NCBI RefSeq assembly: GCF_003711515.1
Contig: NW_021167080.1
Location: 186,001 to 250,000 of the forward strand
Direction: 5' to 3'
Length of the DNA stretch: 64,000 nucleotides
From: Sodiomyces alkalinus F11
Taxonomy: Eukaryota; Ascomycota; Sordariomycetes; Glomerellales; Plectosphaerellaceae
A program made the translations under genes and the position numbers. The notes below the pieces were generated by a model. That model saw only the letters and a list, made by a program, of their open reading frames with translations. It did not search any database and was not told the DNA's origin. This document shows, piece after piece, positions 21,247 to 32,379 of this stretch. The stretch's first letter is position 1. Every line of letters starts with the position of its first letter.

Positions 21247-21678
21247 GAGTCGGTAAACCCAAGGAGGTTACCCTTACCCTGGTAGTTAATAGACCTGGCG
21301 AAAACTATTATAATTTAGTATAAAGTCGGTAAACCTACGGAAATTATTATCGATTAAGGTTACCCTCTCCCTTATAGTTAATAGACCTAATAAAAACTAT
21401 CACGACTAAGAGAGTACTTAATAGACCTAATAAGAACTATCACGCGAAGAGCTCGAATAACTATCGCTCTCTTTAAGAGTCTACGAAAAGTAACTAGTAT
21501 ATACTACCCCCGTTATATATAACGATTACCTGTATAAGACTCCTATATAGGTCTATATACCGCCTCTGCTAGTAATGCTACTATTATTAAAATAGAGCTA
21601 GGAGGGGAAGACTAGAGTGGTTTTTTGGTTTAGATTAGAATAGTAAGCAGGTAAGCACCCTATAGTTCTAGGAGGGTA
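21247..21678 (+). other. TRIM-B internal region, right part, with minisatellite
   Basis: Non-coding. Four or more imperfect copies of GTTAATAGACCT(A/G)...AAACTAT.ACG occupy 21280-21460, matching units in the left part (14755-14825). Ends in the purine tract before the LTR. Confidence 0.6.
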
Positions 21679-21715
21679 TATTAGAGGAAGTAGGCGGGGT
21701 ACCGGGGTCTAAGGT
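21679..21715 (+). repeat. TRIM-B 3' LTR, first 37 bp
   Basis: TATTAGAGGAAGTAGGCGGG matches the TRIM-B LTR start; cut by the 5' LTR of Copia-3. Confidence 0.8.
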
Positions 21716-21910
21716 TATCAGATGCCCACAGCCACCTTATCGAGGCATGACAAACCATATTATATTAGACGTATAGAATACTTCGTTCCTATATATCCAC
21801 CCTTCTTTCCCCTGCTTTTTTCTTATAGTTAGATATCCCTATAAAGTAGGATAAACTTCACTTAGATAACTATATATATAATTCCGCGTACTTTATTTTA
21901 TATTCTACTA
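21716..21910 (+). repeat. Copia-3 5' LTR (subfamily A')
   Basis: 195 bp from TATCAGATGCCCAC to ATTCTACTA. Shares its ends and the primer-binding site with family A, but its middle is diverged; best match is 31965-32159. Confidence 0.88.
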
Positions 21911-21930
21911 GTTATAAGCCCGGCGATCTA
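21911..21930 (+). promoter_or_regulatory. Copia-3 primer-binding site
   Basis: GTTATAAGCCCGGCGATCTA, directly after the LTR. Same tRNA-Ile(UAU) half-primer complement as 14540-14559, with one mismatch at position 16. Confidence 0.78.
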
Positions 21931-22067
21931 ATAAATAAAGCTCTTCCGATTAATCCTATAGCTTCTAGGCTATTATTATTATTATTATTATTATCGATCT
22001 TACTCCGTTATCCTAACTAATCTATAGGAGCCTTCCTAGGCTATACGGTCCTTCTCGGGTAGCTATA

Positions 22068-22104
22068 GAGGGGAAAACCCGGGTAAAACCCGGGGAAAAC
22101 CTCC
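22068..22104 (-). other. Conserved hairpin in LINE-D 3' UTR (copy 1)
   Basis: GGGGAAAACCCGGGTAAAAC and its continuation fold back on themselves; identical in layout to 58584-58620. Confidence 0.7.
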
Positions 22105-22928
22105 ATACACTTCCTTAGGTAAAGAGGTGCCGCTACGGGGCCGATATAGCCCCGGTTCTTCCCTATTACGTATCTGGATCTTATCTTTTAGGCTAGTAGC
22201 TAACGGGAAGTATAGTAGGCTAGTAGTTAGTTAAATTAGCCTAAGCTAATCTTTATCGGTGGAGCGGGGGCTAAGGGGGCGCTACCGCGCTTCCGCTATA
22301 CGGCGACTACGGCTCTCTGGCCTTAGTCTCCCTATATCCCTCGAGGATTATGCCTTTTATTCCTTCTATTCGGTTAATAAAAAGAGTAAGGAGGTAAGCG
22401 CCTCCTGCCTCCCCTAAATAGGTTCCTGCTATATCCGGCGGTAGGTATGGAAAAGGCCTTATCGTATTATAAGAATTAGATAGTTAATATCCCCTAAGGC
22501 CTTTATACCTTAAACCTCCCTCTTCCTCCTCTAATACTAATAAGTTTATTATAGGTTTTCCTCCTAATCTATTCCCGCTTATAGTCCTATAGGTTTATCG
22601 TTATGGCTTATACTAACTAGTAAACTCCTTTAGTTTTCTTATCGTATTCCTATTATAGTTTTACTATACGTGTCTCGCGGTAGCGTTATAGTGGTGTGGT
22701 GGTATAGGGTTAACTATATAATATAGTATTAATATATATATATATATATATAAGTAATTAGTAGTAGTAGTTTAATATAAGTTTTTTCTTCGTAGTGTAA
22801 TAATACCTTTATAGTAGCGTGCTAATAGCGGTAGATATCTTCTCCTAGTAATAGCGCTAATACTAATAATAATTATAATTATTATAAGAAAGGCTTAATT
22901 AGGGTTATACCGTATATAAGCCTTAGTA

Positions 22929-23095
22929 AGGCCTTCCTAGCCCACGCCGAAGGCCCTGAAATCTTTAAGGCCTATAACTATACGAAAAGCGGCCTTAACG
23001 CGAAAATCCCACCGATTTAAATACCTACGAAGCAGAAGGCCTACGCCTTCGAAGATAAATGCAACGCCCTACTTCACACCCTTTTTCCAGCACTA

Positions 23096-23127
<32 letters not shown>

Positions 23128-26072
23128 TTCTTCTTCCGCCACCGACGCCCCTGAAGCCCCTGTATTTACAGGCCCTTCAGGGGGCCTAGGCCCCTCCTAC
23201 CCTTCGAACGGCCCCTAGAGCCTGACTAGATCACGTAGTAAGGGCCTTAGAAGACCGTGGGAGTGGCCTAGCCTCCAGGCTGCCAAACTACAGCGCGCTA
23301 TATTCGGCGCCGCTAAGGGGAAAGCCCTAGGGCCTGATAGGATTAGTCTTAAACCGATCCAGCAGGCCTATAAGGTCATCCCCGGGTCCTTTTTATAAGC
23401 CTATTCAGCCCTGCTTTTAGCAGGCTACCACCCTACCTGCTAGAAAGAAGCCCTAGGGGTCGTTTTACCGAAGCCAGGGAAGAAGGACTATTCTAATCCT
23501 AAGTCTTATAAGATTATAGCCCTTCTAAACTGCTTAGGTAAAGTCCTCGAGAGGGTTATAGCTACTAGGCTTCGCTTTATAGCTAATACCCGCGATAACC
23601 TTCTATACCCTAGTTAAATAGGCGGTAGAAAATAACACTTTGCTATCGATATAGCCCTTCTCCTCCTCCACTATATCGAAAAACAAGGTAAATCACGCCA
23701 GAATCCGGTGATTTCTACGCTGTTTTTAGATATTAAGGGAGCCTTCGATCACGTCGCCTGATCTTAGCTACTCAGAACTCTTTAAGAACTATAACTACCC
23801 CCGAACCTAGTTAAATAGGTAGCCTCTTTCACAGAAAACAGGCGTATCTAACTAGCTTTCGAGGGGCAGGTCTAGCAGCCCACCCCCCTAAATATAGGGG
23901 TTCTATAAGGCTCCCCGGTTTCCCCTATCCTATTCCTAATTTATATTAGGAAGGTTATAGCGGGGCCGGATTTTCAGGGCCGTCAGCTATCCTATATCGA
24001 CGATTTCCAGCTATCTATAGTATCCACGTCGACTAGGAAAAACTATAAAGCCCTAGAAAAAGCCGTAGCCTCCCTTTTCGACGTAGTAAAAGTTAACTAA
24101 GTCCTCTTTAACCCTGAAAAAATAGAGCTTATTTACTTCTACCGAAGACGCTCTAAAGAAGACACTCTAGCTACTATAGGGGGGCACCTAGTTAAACGTA
24201 CGTTAGGTGCTATTAGGTGGCTAGGGGTCTGGTTTAATTCTAAGCTATCCTTTAAACCCCACGTCGAAAAACGCCTAAATTCAGCTTTAGGGGCCCTAAA
24301 CAGACTATACAGGCTAGCTAGCTCGTAGAGGGGCCTTTCTTTTAAGGCCCTAAGGTAGCTATATATAGCCTGTAATGCCTTACTAGCTGATTTGGGCTCA
24401 CAGCTCTAGTAGGACCCTAAATCACTAAAAAAGCACCTAATAGACCGCCTAGAACGCCTATAATACGGCGCTTTAGTCAGGGCCCTAGGGGCTTTTAGGG
24501 GGGCCCCCCTACGCCCTTTAGAACTCGAAGTAGTAGTTCCCCCAGCAACGGTTCGGTTAACTAGGTCTAATAGGCTGTATGCCTTTAGGACCTTAAAGTT
24601 CCTTCCGAACCACCCCATTAAACGCTAGCTCTTTACTAGCGTTTACGGGGGGCCAGGGGATAAAAACCAAGAAAACCTCGCCCTTCTTTAGAACCTATAG
24701 CCTACTACACAGCTCTATAAGCTAGGCCTAGAAACAGTGGCGTTAGTAGGTTAGTCTTAGGATATTAAGGGTCCTTCGGCTAGGTGGGAGGCCCCCTGGG
24801 CCTCGGAACCTATAGCGGACCTAAGACCCTTTTTCCCCCTTAAAGATCGAATAGACACCGGCCCCGATACCCCGGATCAGAAAACAGCTTACCTCGAAGC
24901 CCTCGCTGAAATTCAACAAGGCCTAGGGGAATAGGCTGCTATTTTCTACACCGACGGCTCTCTAGGCCACCCTACCAGGCCCCCTATAGGGCCTGCTTAG
25001 GCTGTAGCCGCTATAATATAGTGGACTAAAGCTGGAAGGCCCTGTAAGGCTATAGGCTTTGACCTAGGTGCCGCTGCCGAAGTCGCGGACGCTGAATTAT
25101 ACACTATTCTCTAGGCCCTTTACGCTGCCCTAGAGCAGACGCCTAAGCCCCTAGAGTGCTATATTTCTAGTGATTCCCAGGCGGCTATTCAGAAGCTTCA
25201 GCACACCTTATAGTGGGCTATAGAAGCTAAAAACCTTATTTCACGCCTTAAATAACTAGGTACTTCGGTCTCTATCTGGTAGTGCCCCTCGCACGTGGGG
25301 ATAGAAGGGAACGAACTAGCGGATAAGGTAGCTAAAGGGGCGTTAAACCCCGAAAAAGCTACTAAATCCGTTAGCTCAGTTACCCTTAGCCACCTAAAAC
25401 GCCGGGTAAATAAAGCCCTTATTTAAGACTGGAAAACCCTATGGAATCACGAGAAGGGGGAAAAAAGAGGTAAATCGGTTCGATTAGGCTATCTATATCG
25501 GCGACTAGTCCGCGATAACCTCCGTTTCTCCCGAAAACCACTACTAATATAAGGCCCTAGGTGGGTAAAATCGGCTTTTACGTAGCTAAAAACCGGCTTC
25601 GGATACCTAAAAACCCACTAAAAAAGGGCCCAAAACTGCGCTAACGACCGCTATTCTTGTCCCGGCTCCCCTATACAGGATATAGCACACCTTACCCTTT
25701 CCTGCCCTTTTTATAAAGAAGAACGGAAAGCCCTGCGGGAAGCCTTAGCAGGCCTACCGCTATCTCTGCCGCTATTATTTAGTACTAAAAAAGGAATACA
25801 GGCCTTACAGGCCTACCTTTTAGCTACTAAAATAGCCTCGGTAGAGTGGTATAGGGCGTAAACCACGATTCCTGCGGACTAGTTATTTTGCTTTGGTTTT
25901 TTACCTATTAGGTTTTATTAGGCAGATTATTACGGAGGATTTCCTTTGTTTAGTACGCTCTAATTTATTTTACTGTACCTAGCTTCTGATAGCCTCTAGC
26001 CCTTAGGGCGATAGGCGCCGCGCCATAGCTTTAGGGCTGCAAGGGCGTAATGAATAAAAAAAAAAAAAAAAA
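22929..26072 (+). mobile_element. LINE-A, 5'-truncated non-LTR retrotransposon with poly(A) tail
   Basis: 3.14 kb flanked by target duplication GCCTTAGTA (22920-22928, 26073-26081). It ends in an 18-A run at 26055-26072. It carries the reverse transcriptase and RNase H part of ORF2. It is the youngest insertion in this nest and the least mutated LINE; many CA dinucleotides remain. Confidence 0.94.
22932..25861 (+). pseudogene. LINE-A ORF2: reverse transcriptase and RNase H
   Basis: One frame runs the whole ~975 codons with in-frame TAG/TAA at Gln/Trp positions and no evident frameshift. A poly-Ser linker (23096-23140) precedes the reverse transcriptase: LDIKGAFDHV near 23726-23755, GSPVSPILF near 23908-23936, and catalytic YIDD in LSYIDDFQ near 23985-24010. 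RNase H follows: FYTDGS near 24940-24962, AELYTILQAL near 25093, SDSQAAIQKL near 25168, and SHVGIEGNELADKVA near 25290-25335. A C-terminal Cys-rich motif (DRYSCPGSP...LTLSCPFY) lies near 25645-25715. The endonuclease is missing through truncation. Domain order is that of the Tad1/I group of fungal LINEs. It would reverse transcribe its RNA at a nicked target. Confidence 0.93.
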
Positions 26073-26329
26073 GCCTTAGTAGTATCGATACGGTGCCGTA
26101 ATAGCTAACTTAGGGTAGTTATATATATTATAGTAAGTATTTAGGCACCTACCTAGGTAATATAGAGGCTTACTTTAATACTATAAGAACTAGTATAGCC
26201 TATTTTTGATATACTCATAGCCGGCGTCTATATAAGGATATAAGTCGTGCTAATACCGTTATAGTATTATAGGTATACCGTAATAGCGTGTTCTAATTAT
26301 CTCGATAAGTCCCCTCCGCTACTAAAAAG

Positions 26330-27621
26330 CAGTAATAGCGTCTTATAGATCTTTATACGGCGTATATAGCGGTAAAGACCGCCGGTAATAACGGTATCGC
26401 TACTATAAATATCCCCTTATAGTGCCGTGGTAGTCTCCTTACTCATAAGCTATAGGCTAAGGAGCGCTTAGGGATAGCGTCCCGGTCTTTTAGCCGGGCT
26501 CTAAGGCGGGCGTTACCTTTTAGTCGGGGCCGCGGCGGTACCGCGCCGGCGGAGTTATAGGAGTTAGTTCGCCTAATAAGGCATTAGGAGGGTAAGATAG
26601 ACCTAATTCTAGAGCACCTTATAAATAGCCTCCTTTTAGCCCCGTTACGGCCCTTAGCAGTAATAGTTCGCTAACTAGTCCTTTTAGGGCCTTAAGTATA
26701 TTAAGAGTAGTATTAGTATTATTAAGGGCGATAAGGATAACAATTATTAATAGCGCCCTATTAGTACTAAGCTAATACCGCCGGGGTCCCGGCTTATAGG
26801 ACCCCTACTAATAATTAACTAGTTCGCTATACCGTTTCGTTCCCGCTCCGGTCTCGCTTCGGTACCGTCGCTATTTTCGTAGTCCTCTATAACTTTAAGG
26901 GTAAGGCGAAAGTCCTTAAGCCTTTTCCGTTATAGGAACCACCTTATAACTACCCCGGCCTTAGTATCGTGTTCTAGTACGTCCTATAAATCTCCTTTAG
27001 TTATAAGTAGTGTCCTTATAGCACCGAAAAGGTCCTTATAGTCCTCCTCGGTTACCTCCTAGCACTAGAGTACTATATACTCCGCCGTTTCCGCCCCTTT
27101 ATCCCCGTAAGGGTACCGTGGTAATAAGAAGCCCGGCACCCTTACTTTAGCTAGGAATTCTCGTAGGCCTAGTTTTTCTAATCTAATCTAGGTAAGTATG
27201 GAGCTTTATAGCTTAAGGAGCCCTTTATATTTCCGGAGGGAGCGTTATATTAGGGGGCGGCTTAGTGCCGCTACGGTATAGATATAGGGCCGCCGTGCTT
27301 TTATCTAGGCTTAACCCTATTCCCTTATAAAGGCCTTCCGCGGGGGCGCCGTTCCGGCATAGGTCGTTAGGGCGATAAGCTATACTATCCAAGCGAGGGC
27401 GGCGTGGGTCCTATAATACCGATTCGGTGTTACTAAGGCTCTCGCCGCGGTATATACTCCGGCTAATATCTTACCTTCGGTCCTTTCTTCTTATATCCGG
27501 AGGATCTTTCGGGCACTTAGGCTTAAGAGGTATAGGTTAAGGGGGGGGATAAAGGTCTCTTTTTCGAGGACCCTAACCGGCGTAGCCCTATAGGCTCCGG
27601 CTACTAATCTAAGGCAACGGT
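26330..27621 (-). pseudogene. LINE-D copy 1 ORF2, C-terminal part
   Basis: Minus-strand frame homologous to 30800-31780 on the other strand. It covers the region after the reverse transcriptase, with the Cys/His-like CPYGNRG motif near the end. Truncated at its N-terminus by incomplete reverse transcription. No RNase H seen. Non-functional. Confidence 0.8.
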
Positions 27622-27635
27622 GCTTCTAGGCTATT

Positions 27636-27859
27636 AAATAAGCCTTAATCTATAGTAGGTAGTCTAGTATTATTAGTAATATCCGCCTACTTTAGTTTTA
27701 TTTAGTTACTTTATCGTTTTAATCGCACTATTGTTTTAAGCGTTTAGTATAGTCGATTAACTTATTCGTTTATTCTATTCCACTGCTTTTTATTAGTATA
27801 ATAATAGCTTTCACGGTAATAGTGCTTATTATAGGCCTCGTAACGATTACTACTCCGAA
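27636..27859 (+). other. Copia-3 leader, resumed after LINE-D
   Basis: Matches the Copia-4 leader at ~39675-39895, including CCGCCTACTTTA. No coding. Confidence 0.7.
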
Positions 27860-29852
27860 AGACTAAAGGTCTTAGATTAAAGCCGTGATAACTATCGCGC
27901 ACTCCTATAGTATCGCCGACCTTACTAATCCCGACCTTAAAGAAGCTAAATAGCCGAAACGCCGTATTCGAACGGATCTACCGACGCCTCTAGCCTCTAT
28001 TAACGGAAGAGGTAATTAGGATATACTGTTTAAGATCTGGTAGGTAGAAGAGGATCGGTATAAGGCTAAAAAAAGGGGGATGTAAGTACTCTATAACTAT
28101 ATCGCGAAAACGGTTAGCCCTGCTTTAAAGAATTAGTACGCTGGCTATAAGGAAGTAAGGGATATATTAAAGGCCCTTAAGACGCGCCTCAAGCCGATAA
28201 ACGCCGCGTAGAAGTCACTAATTAAGAGACGCTAGGACGAGTACCTCTAAAACGTTAGGCGTATACCTTATAAGCGCTAGCTAGAAGACTTTATTAAGCT
28301 ACACCGCGACGCTAAGACGTATAAAGTTCGTGCCTACGATACTAAAAACGATTAGATTAACGGCTTTTTTAACGTTATAGGTACCGTAGCACTAAAGTAG
28401 TTAAAGAGACGCTTTATAGAGCTCCTATAGCTAGAAGAGAAAGACTTACCTTTAATTTAATTTATCGAGGAGGAGTATACGATATAGCTTTATCGCCGCT
28501 ACCCGTACCGACTCGATAAAAAGCCTACCGTATTATCCTTTTATACAGTAACCTTCCTAGGTAAGGATAAAGAAGGTAAGAATTATCCAGTATAATCAGG
28601 ATAATAGGGTAACTAATTATCTAACGAATAGAAGAAGGAGTAGTTATACGATTACCGTAATAAGAAGAGGAGTAAATATAATTATAAGCCTTTATAGAAG
28701 TGCCCAAACGTTAACGAGGTATATAGAAAGAAGGGATATATACCTTTAAAAGAGATCTTAGAACGCGTTAACCGTATAATTAAGACCTAAGATAACGAAC
28801 GTTAAAAGAGATTCCGGGAGAATATCGAAAAGGACGCTAAAAGCCTAAAAACGGGTAGTAAAAAAGACTCTTAGAAGTTATAGCCGAAAGAATCGTTAAC
28901 AGAGGTATCTAATTTTATCGATAACTAGGATAAGGATTCCGATAAGGAATCCTATAGAATATATTCCCTTCTATAACTAAATAGTAACGTTAGCAGTAAC
29001 CTCTTGAACTAACTACTAATCGACTCCGGCACTTTAAGGTATATCACTAACTAAGAAGACTTACTATAGGACTTCGAACCTATTATAGAAGAGTATCGTT
29101 TTTAAACGGGTAGTAGAGAGACTAAGCTAGTTAAAGGCTATAGCAGGATATAATTAGAAGTAAACGATAAATATAGTAATCTCTTTGTTTTAGTGCTAAA
29201 TCGCGTTACTTTTATATAAGATTACCTAATAACCTTCATCGTAACTAGAAGATTAAAGGAATAGGGTATCGTTTTTAATACCGACCTTAAGGTCTTTAAG
29301 GTTACAGGATCTGCCGAAAAGGGCTTATTAGCCCTATTACTTACTAACGTTAACGAGCAGTACGCTCTTATTCTAATAAACCGTTAATAATAGCAGCTCG
29401 TCACTAATAGCTTCTTTAGTAGCTCTATAGCACTAATTATAAGCGTAGCTAATACTCGTTTATAGTATAAGAGGCTAGGGCATACCGGCGCTACTACCCT
29501 CTAAAATATAAGGAATACCCTCGCTGGTAGCGTTATTAAAGGAAAAGGTCCTCTTAGTGGATTATAAGGCCTACGCCCTTAGTAAGGTTAGGAGGCCAGT
29601 ATTAAGGAGGCTAACCACGTACCGGCCGATAAGGCCGTGGTAAAGGGTAGAGGTTAATTTCTTTAGCCTTAATAAGGCCTATAACGGTATAAAGATTACT
29701 ACCCTATTTCTCGATCTATACACGTGCTAGATCGTTATTAGACTTCTACGTAACGCTAAATCAGCACTCTAGATAAAAGCGAACTTTAAGTTCTTCCTAT
29801 AATGATAATATAACTTAAAGATTACTATAATCCGCCTAGATTAAGGGGATAC
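27860..29852 (+). pseudogene. Copia-3 gag, protease and integrase start, decayed
   Basis: Gag from ~27870, with a readable core YNYIAKTVSPALKNQYAG near 28094-28145, homologous to Copia-4 YDYIAKIVNPNLKNQYVG. Protease active site in LLIDSGTLRYI near 29013-29045. GAG-pre-integrase motif (RLGHTGATTLQNI) near 29470-29510. Integrase N-terminal part to ~29850. Frameshifts and RIP stops throughout. The 3' half (reverse transcriptase, RNase H) is absent because LINE-D copy 2 starts here. Confidence 0.87.
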
Positions 29853-31964
29853 TAGCCGACTGTATCGCCGCTATAGCGGAGGAGTATCGGCTCCTCCCGG
29901 AAGGATAGATGGGTAACCGGACCGGGCGGAGTATAAAGATAGTAGTATAGAGAGTCACGGAGGCCATAAGGGCGAGCTAGGCCCACGGCGGCACCGCTTT
30001 AATACTCACTCTAACTAGATATTAAAGGCGCCTTCGATACTATCCCCTACTCCCGCCTCCTTAAGGTACTTAAAAGGAAGGGCTTCCCCTAATAGCTTAT
30101 TACCCTAATTAGCAGCTTCCTCTAAGACTGTATAGCCTAGCTATTACTTGATAGCGAAATAGCCCCCCCACGGTACCTCCGCGGGGGTATACTATAAGGC
30201 TCCCCGATCTCCCCTATCCTCTTTATTCTTTATATCTCTACCTTTTATAAGGAGCTAGAAAGGGTCCCTTAAACGATAGTAGTAGGTTTTACTAGTAATA
30301 TAAATATTATCGCCTTTGGCAGAATAGAGGTATGAATACGGTACCGCCTCGCCGCCGCGTAGTATACTTACATAGACTAAAAGATAATAAGCGGATTATA
30401 ATTCGAGCTAGCTAAGTATATCTATATCCCCTTTATAAAGTCACGCTAACCCTCCCTTACCCTGCTCCCCCTTAGCGTTACTTCGGTGCCGTTAACGGAG
30501 GCGATAAGGCTCCTAGGCGTCTAGCTAAATAGGATACTCGATTTCCGGCGATACGCTAAAGAGGTAAAGAGCCGACTAGCTACTTAAATATACGCCCTCT
30601 TAAGGCTTAGTAAAGTAGCGTAGGGGTATAGCTTTATATATAATAATAAGACTAGTAGTTACCTATTACGCCTTAACTATTTATAAAATAAGGGCCGGCC
30701 CCCGGTACGGCCCTATAATAGCACTTGTAGTAGTATAGAACCGATGCCTCTAATTAGTAGCCAGAGCCTATAAGGCCACGCCGGTTAGGGTCCTTAAAAA
30801 AAAGACCTTTATTCCCCCCCTTAACCTATACCTTTTAAGCCTAAGCGCCCGAAAGATCCTCTAAATATAAGAAAAGGGGACCGAAGATAAGATATTAGCC
30901 GGAGTATACGCCACGGCGAGAGCCTTAATAATACCGAATCGATATTATAGGACCTACGCTACCCTTATATAGATAGTATAGCTTACCGCCCTAATAACCT
31001 AGGCCGGAACCTTACCCCTAAGGAAGGCCCTTATAAGGGAATAGGGTTAAGCCTAGGCGGAAGCATAGCGGCCCTATACCTATACTATAGCGGCACTAAG
31101 CCGCCCCTTAATATAATATACCCTCCGGAAATATAAAGGACTCTTTAAGCTATAAAGCTCCGTACTTGCCTAGATTAGATTAGAAAAATTAGGCCTATAA
31201 GCCTTCCTAGCTACGGTAAAGGTGCCGGGATTCCTAATAACACGGTGCCCTTACGGTAACAGGGGGGCAAAGATAATAGAGTATATAGTGCTCTAGTATA
31301 AGGATATACCCGAGGATAAGCGTAGGGAGCTCTTTAGTGCCGTGGGGAGACTACTCACGACTAAAGGTGATCTATATAACGCGCTAGACTATAATAAAGA
31401 AGCCGGGGCGATAGCTAAGTAGTTGCTATAACGGAAAAGGCTTAACGACTTCCGCCTTGCCCTTAAAGTTATAAAAGCCTATAAGAACGCGGTAGTACTA
31501 TAGCGGGGAAGAATTAATATAATAGTCCGTTTAGTATTAAATATAGGCCCTATAAGCCAGGACCCCGGCGTTATTAAAGCGTTATCGGCTATAGCCCTCT
31601 ACTCCTTACTAGTAGTATTACCCTACTTAGAGGCGCTAACGCCGCTCTTAATATACTTAAGGCCCTAGAACTAGTTAGTTATACTATTACCGCGGAGGCG
31701 CCGTAGCGAAATCGAAAAAGGACTACGCACCTAATAGTCTATTAGAATACCTAGTATACCCTCTATACGATAAGTCTAGCAACGGATATCTTATAGAACC
31801 ACCTCTACTAATAAGATACCGCTATAGCTATAACCGGAAAGTAGCACCCGAGTAACGGCCCGTTTAAATGATAAAGCCGCCGTCTTTAGGCGCTCCTTAG
31901 CTTATAGGCTATTAGTAAGGCGTTACCGCGATATCGGAAGGAGACTATTTACTATAATAACACT
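29853..31964 (+). mobile_element. LINE-D copy 2, internal ORF2 part
   Basis: Plus-strand LINE-D from within the reverse transcriptase to near the end of ORF2. The 3' UTR and (TAA)n tail are missing because Copia-2 begins at 31965. Confidence 0.88.
30005..31860 (+). pseudogene. LINE-D copy 2 ORF2: reverse transcriptase and C-terminus
   Basis: Reverse transcriptase motifs: LDIKGAFDTIPYSRLL near 30010-30060; ILQGSPISPILF near 30188-30225; the catalytic FxDD region reads VGFTSNINIIAFG near 30283-30320, with the Asp residues lost. A long helical C-terminal region has CPYGNRGAKIIEYIVLQYKD near 31247-31310. No RNase H domain is seen after the reverse transcriptase, unlike LINE-A and LINE-C. Gln/Trp stops throughout. 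Confidence 0.88.
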
Positions 31965-32159
31965 TGTCAGAACATAAATAAGGTACGCGGAATTATGTGT
32001 ATATATATCTAAGTGAAGTTTATGATACTTTATAGGGATGTCTAACTATACGGAAAAAGCAGGGGAAATAAGGGTGGATACATAGGACCGAGGTACTCTA
32101 CACGTCTAACACCATGTAGTTTATTATACCCCGATAAGGTGGCTATAGTATCTAGTACA
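31965..32159 (-). repeat. Copia-2 3' LTR (subfamily A')
   Basis: 195 bp, TGTCAGAACAT to TCTAGTACA; best match is the Copia-3 LTR. Confidence 0.88.
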
Positions 32160-32379
32160 CCCCCCGAGAACTGCAGGATTAATCCTGACTGTTCTGCTTA
32201 ATTTGAAGCCGTAAATCTAGGGTAAAATAGGCCTAGATATTAATTAACGGTGTTAAAGGCGTTAAAGCCAAAACGCAGTTAAAAAGTGTTAAAAGCAGTA
32301 CCTAAATAACAGTCTATAGGGGTATAAAAACACTTAGAACAATAGTCTAATTAACCGTTTTCCTTTAATTAAAAACGTA

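Larger units (their letters stand above)
14346..21715 (+). mobile_element. TRIM-B, short non-coding LTR retroelement, split by element E
   Basis: Left LTR 14346-14539, primer-binding site 14540-14559, internal parts 14560-14837 and 21247-21678, polypurine-like AGGAGGGTA at 21670-21678, and a right LTR that starts at 21679 and is cut at 21715 by the Copia-3 LTR. Without element E the internal region is only ~730 bp and shows no gag or pol. This fits a terminal-repeat retrotransposon in miniature, mobilised in trans. It shares the primer-binding site of the Copia copies here, so Copia is the likely helper (inference). Confidence 0.75.
21975..27621 (-). mobile_element. LINE-D copy 1, 5'-truncated, split by LINE-A
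   Basis: Perfect 14-bp target duplication GCTTCTAGGCTATT (21961-21974, 27622-27635). The 3' tail reads (ATT)n on the plus strand at 21975-21993. The 3' UTR and ORF2 C-terminal part follow to the right; 5' truncation is at 27621. LINE-A interrupts it at 22929-26072, leaving ~2.5 kb of LINE-D. Confidence 0.92.
21716..29852 (+). mobile_element. Copia-3, 5' half, split by LINE-D
   Basis: LTR 21716-21910, primer-binding site 21911-21930, then 21931-21974 continuing at 27636 after LINE-D. Gag and the start of pol run to ~29852, where LINE-D copy 2 begins. LTR and body form a subfamily (A') more similar to Copia-2 than to Copia-1. It is inserted in the TRIM-B 3' LTR. Confidence 0.88.

Noticed and set aside
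31965..32159. Copia-2 and Copia-3 as two halves of one element
   Set aside because: Their LTRs are the same subfamily but in opposite orientation; one element cannot have LTRs facing each other without a later inversion, for which I see no breakpoints.
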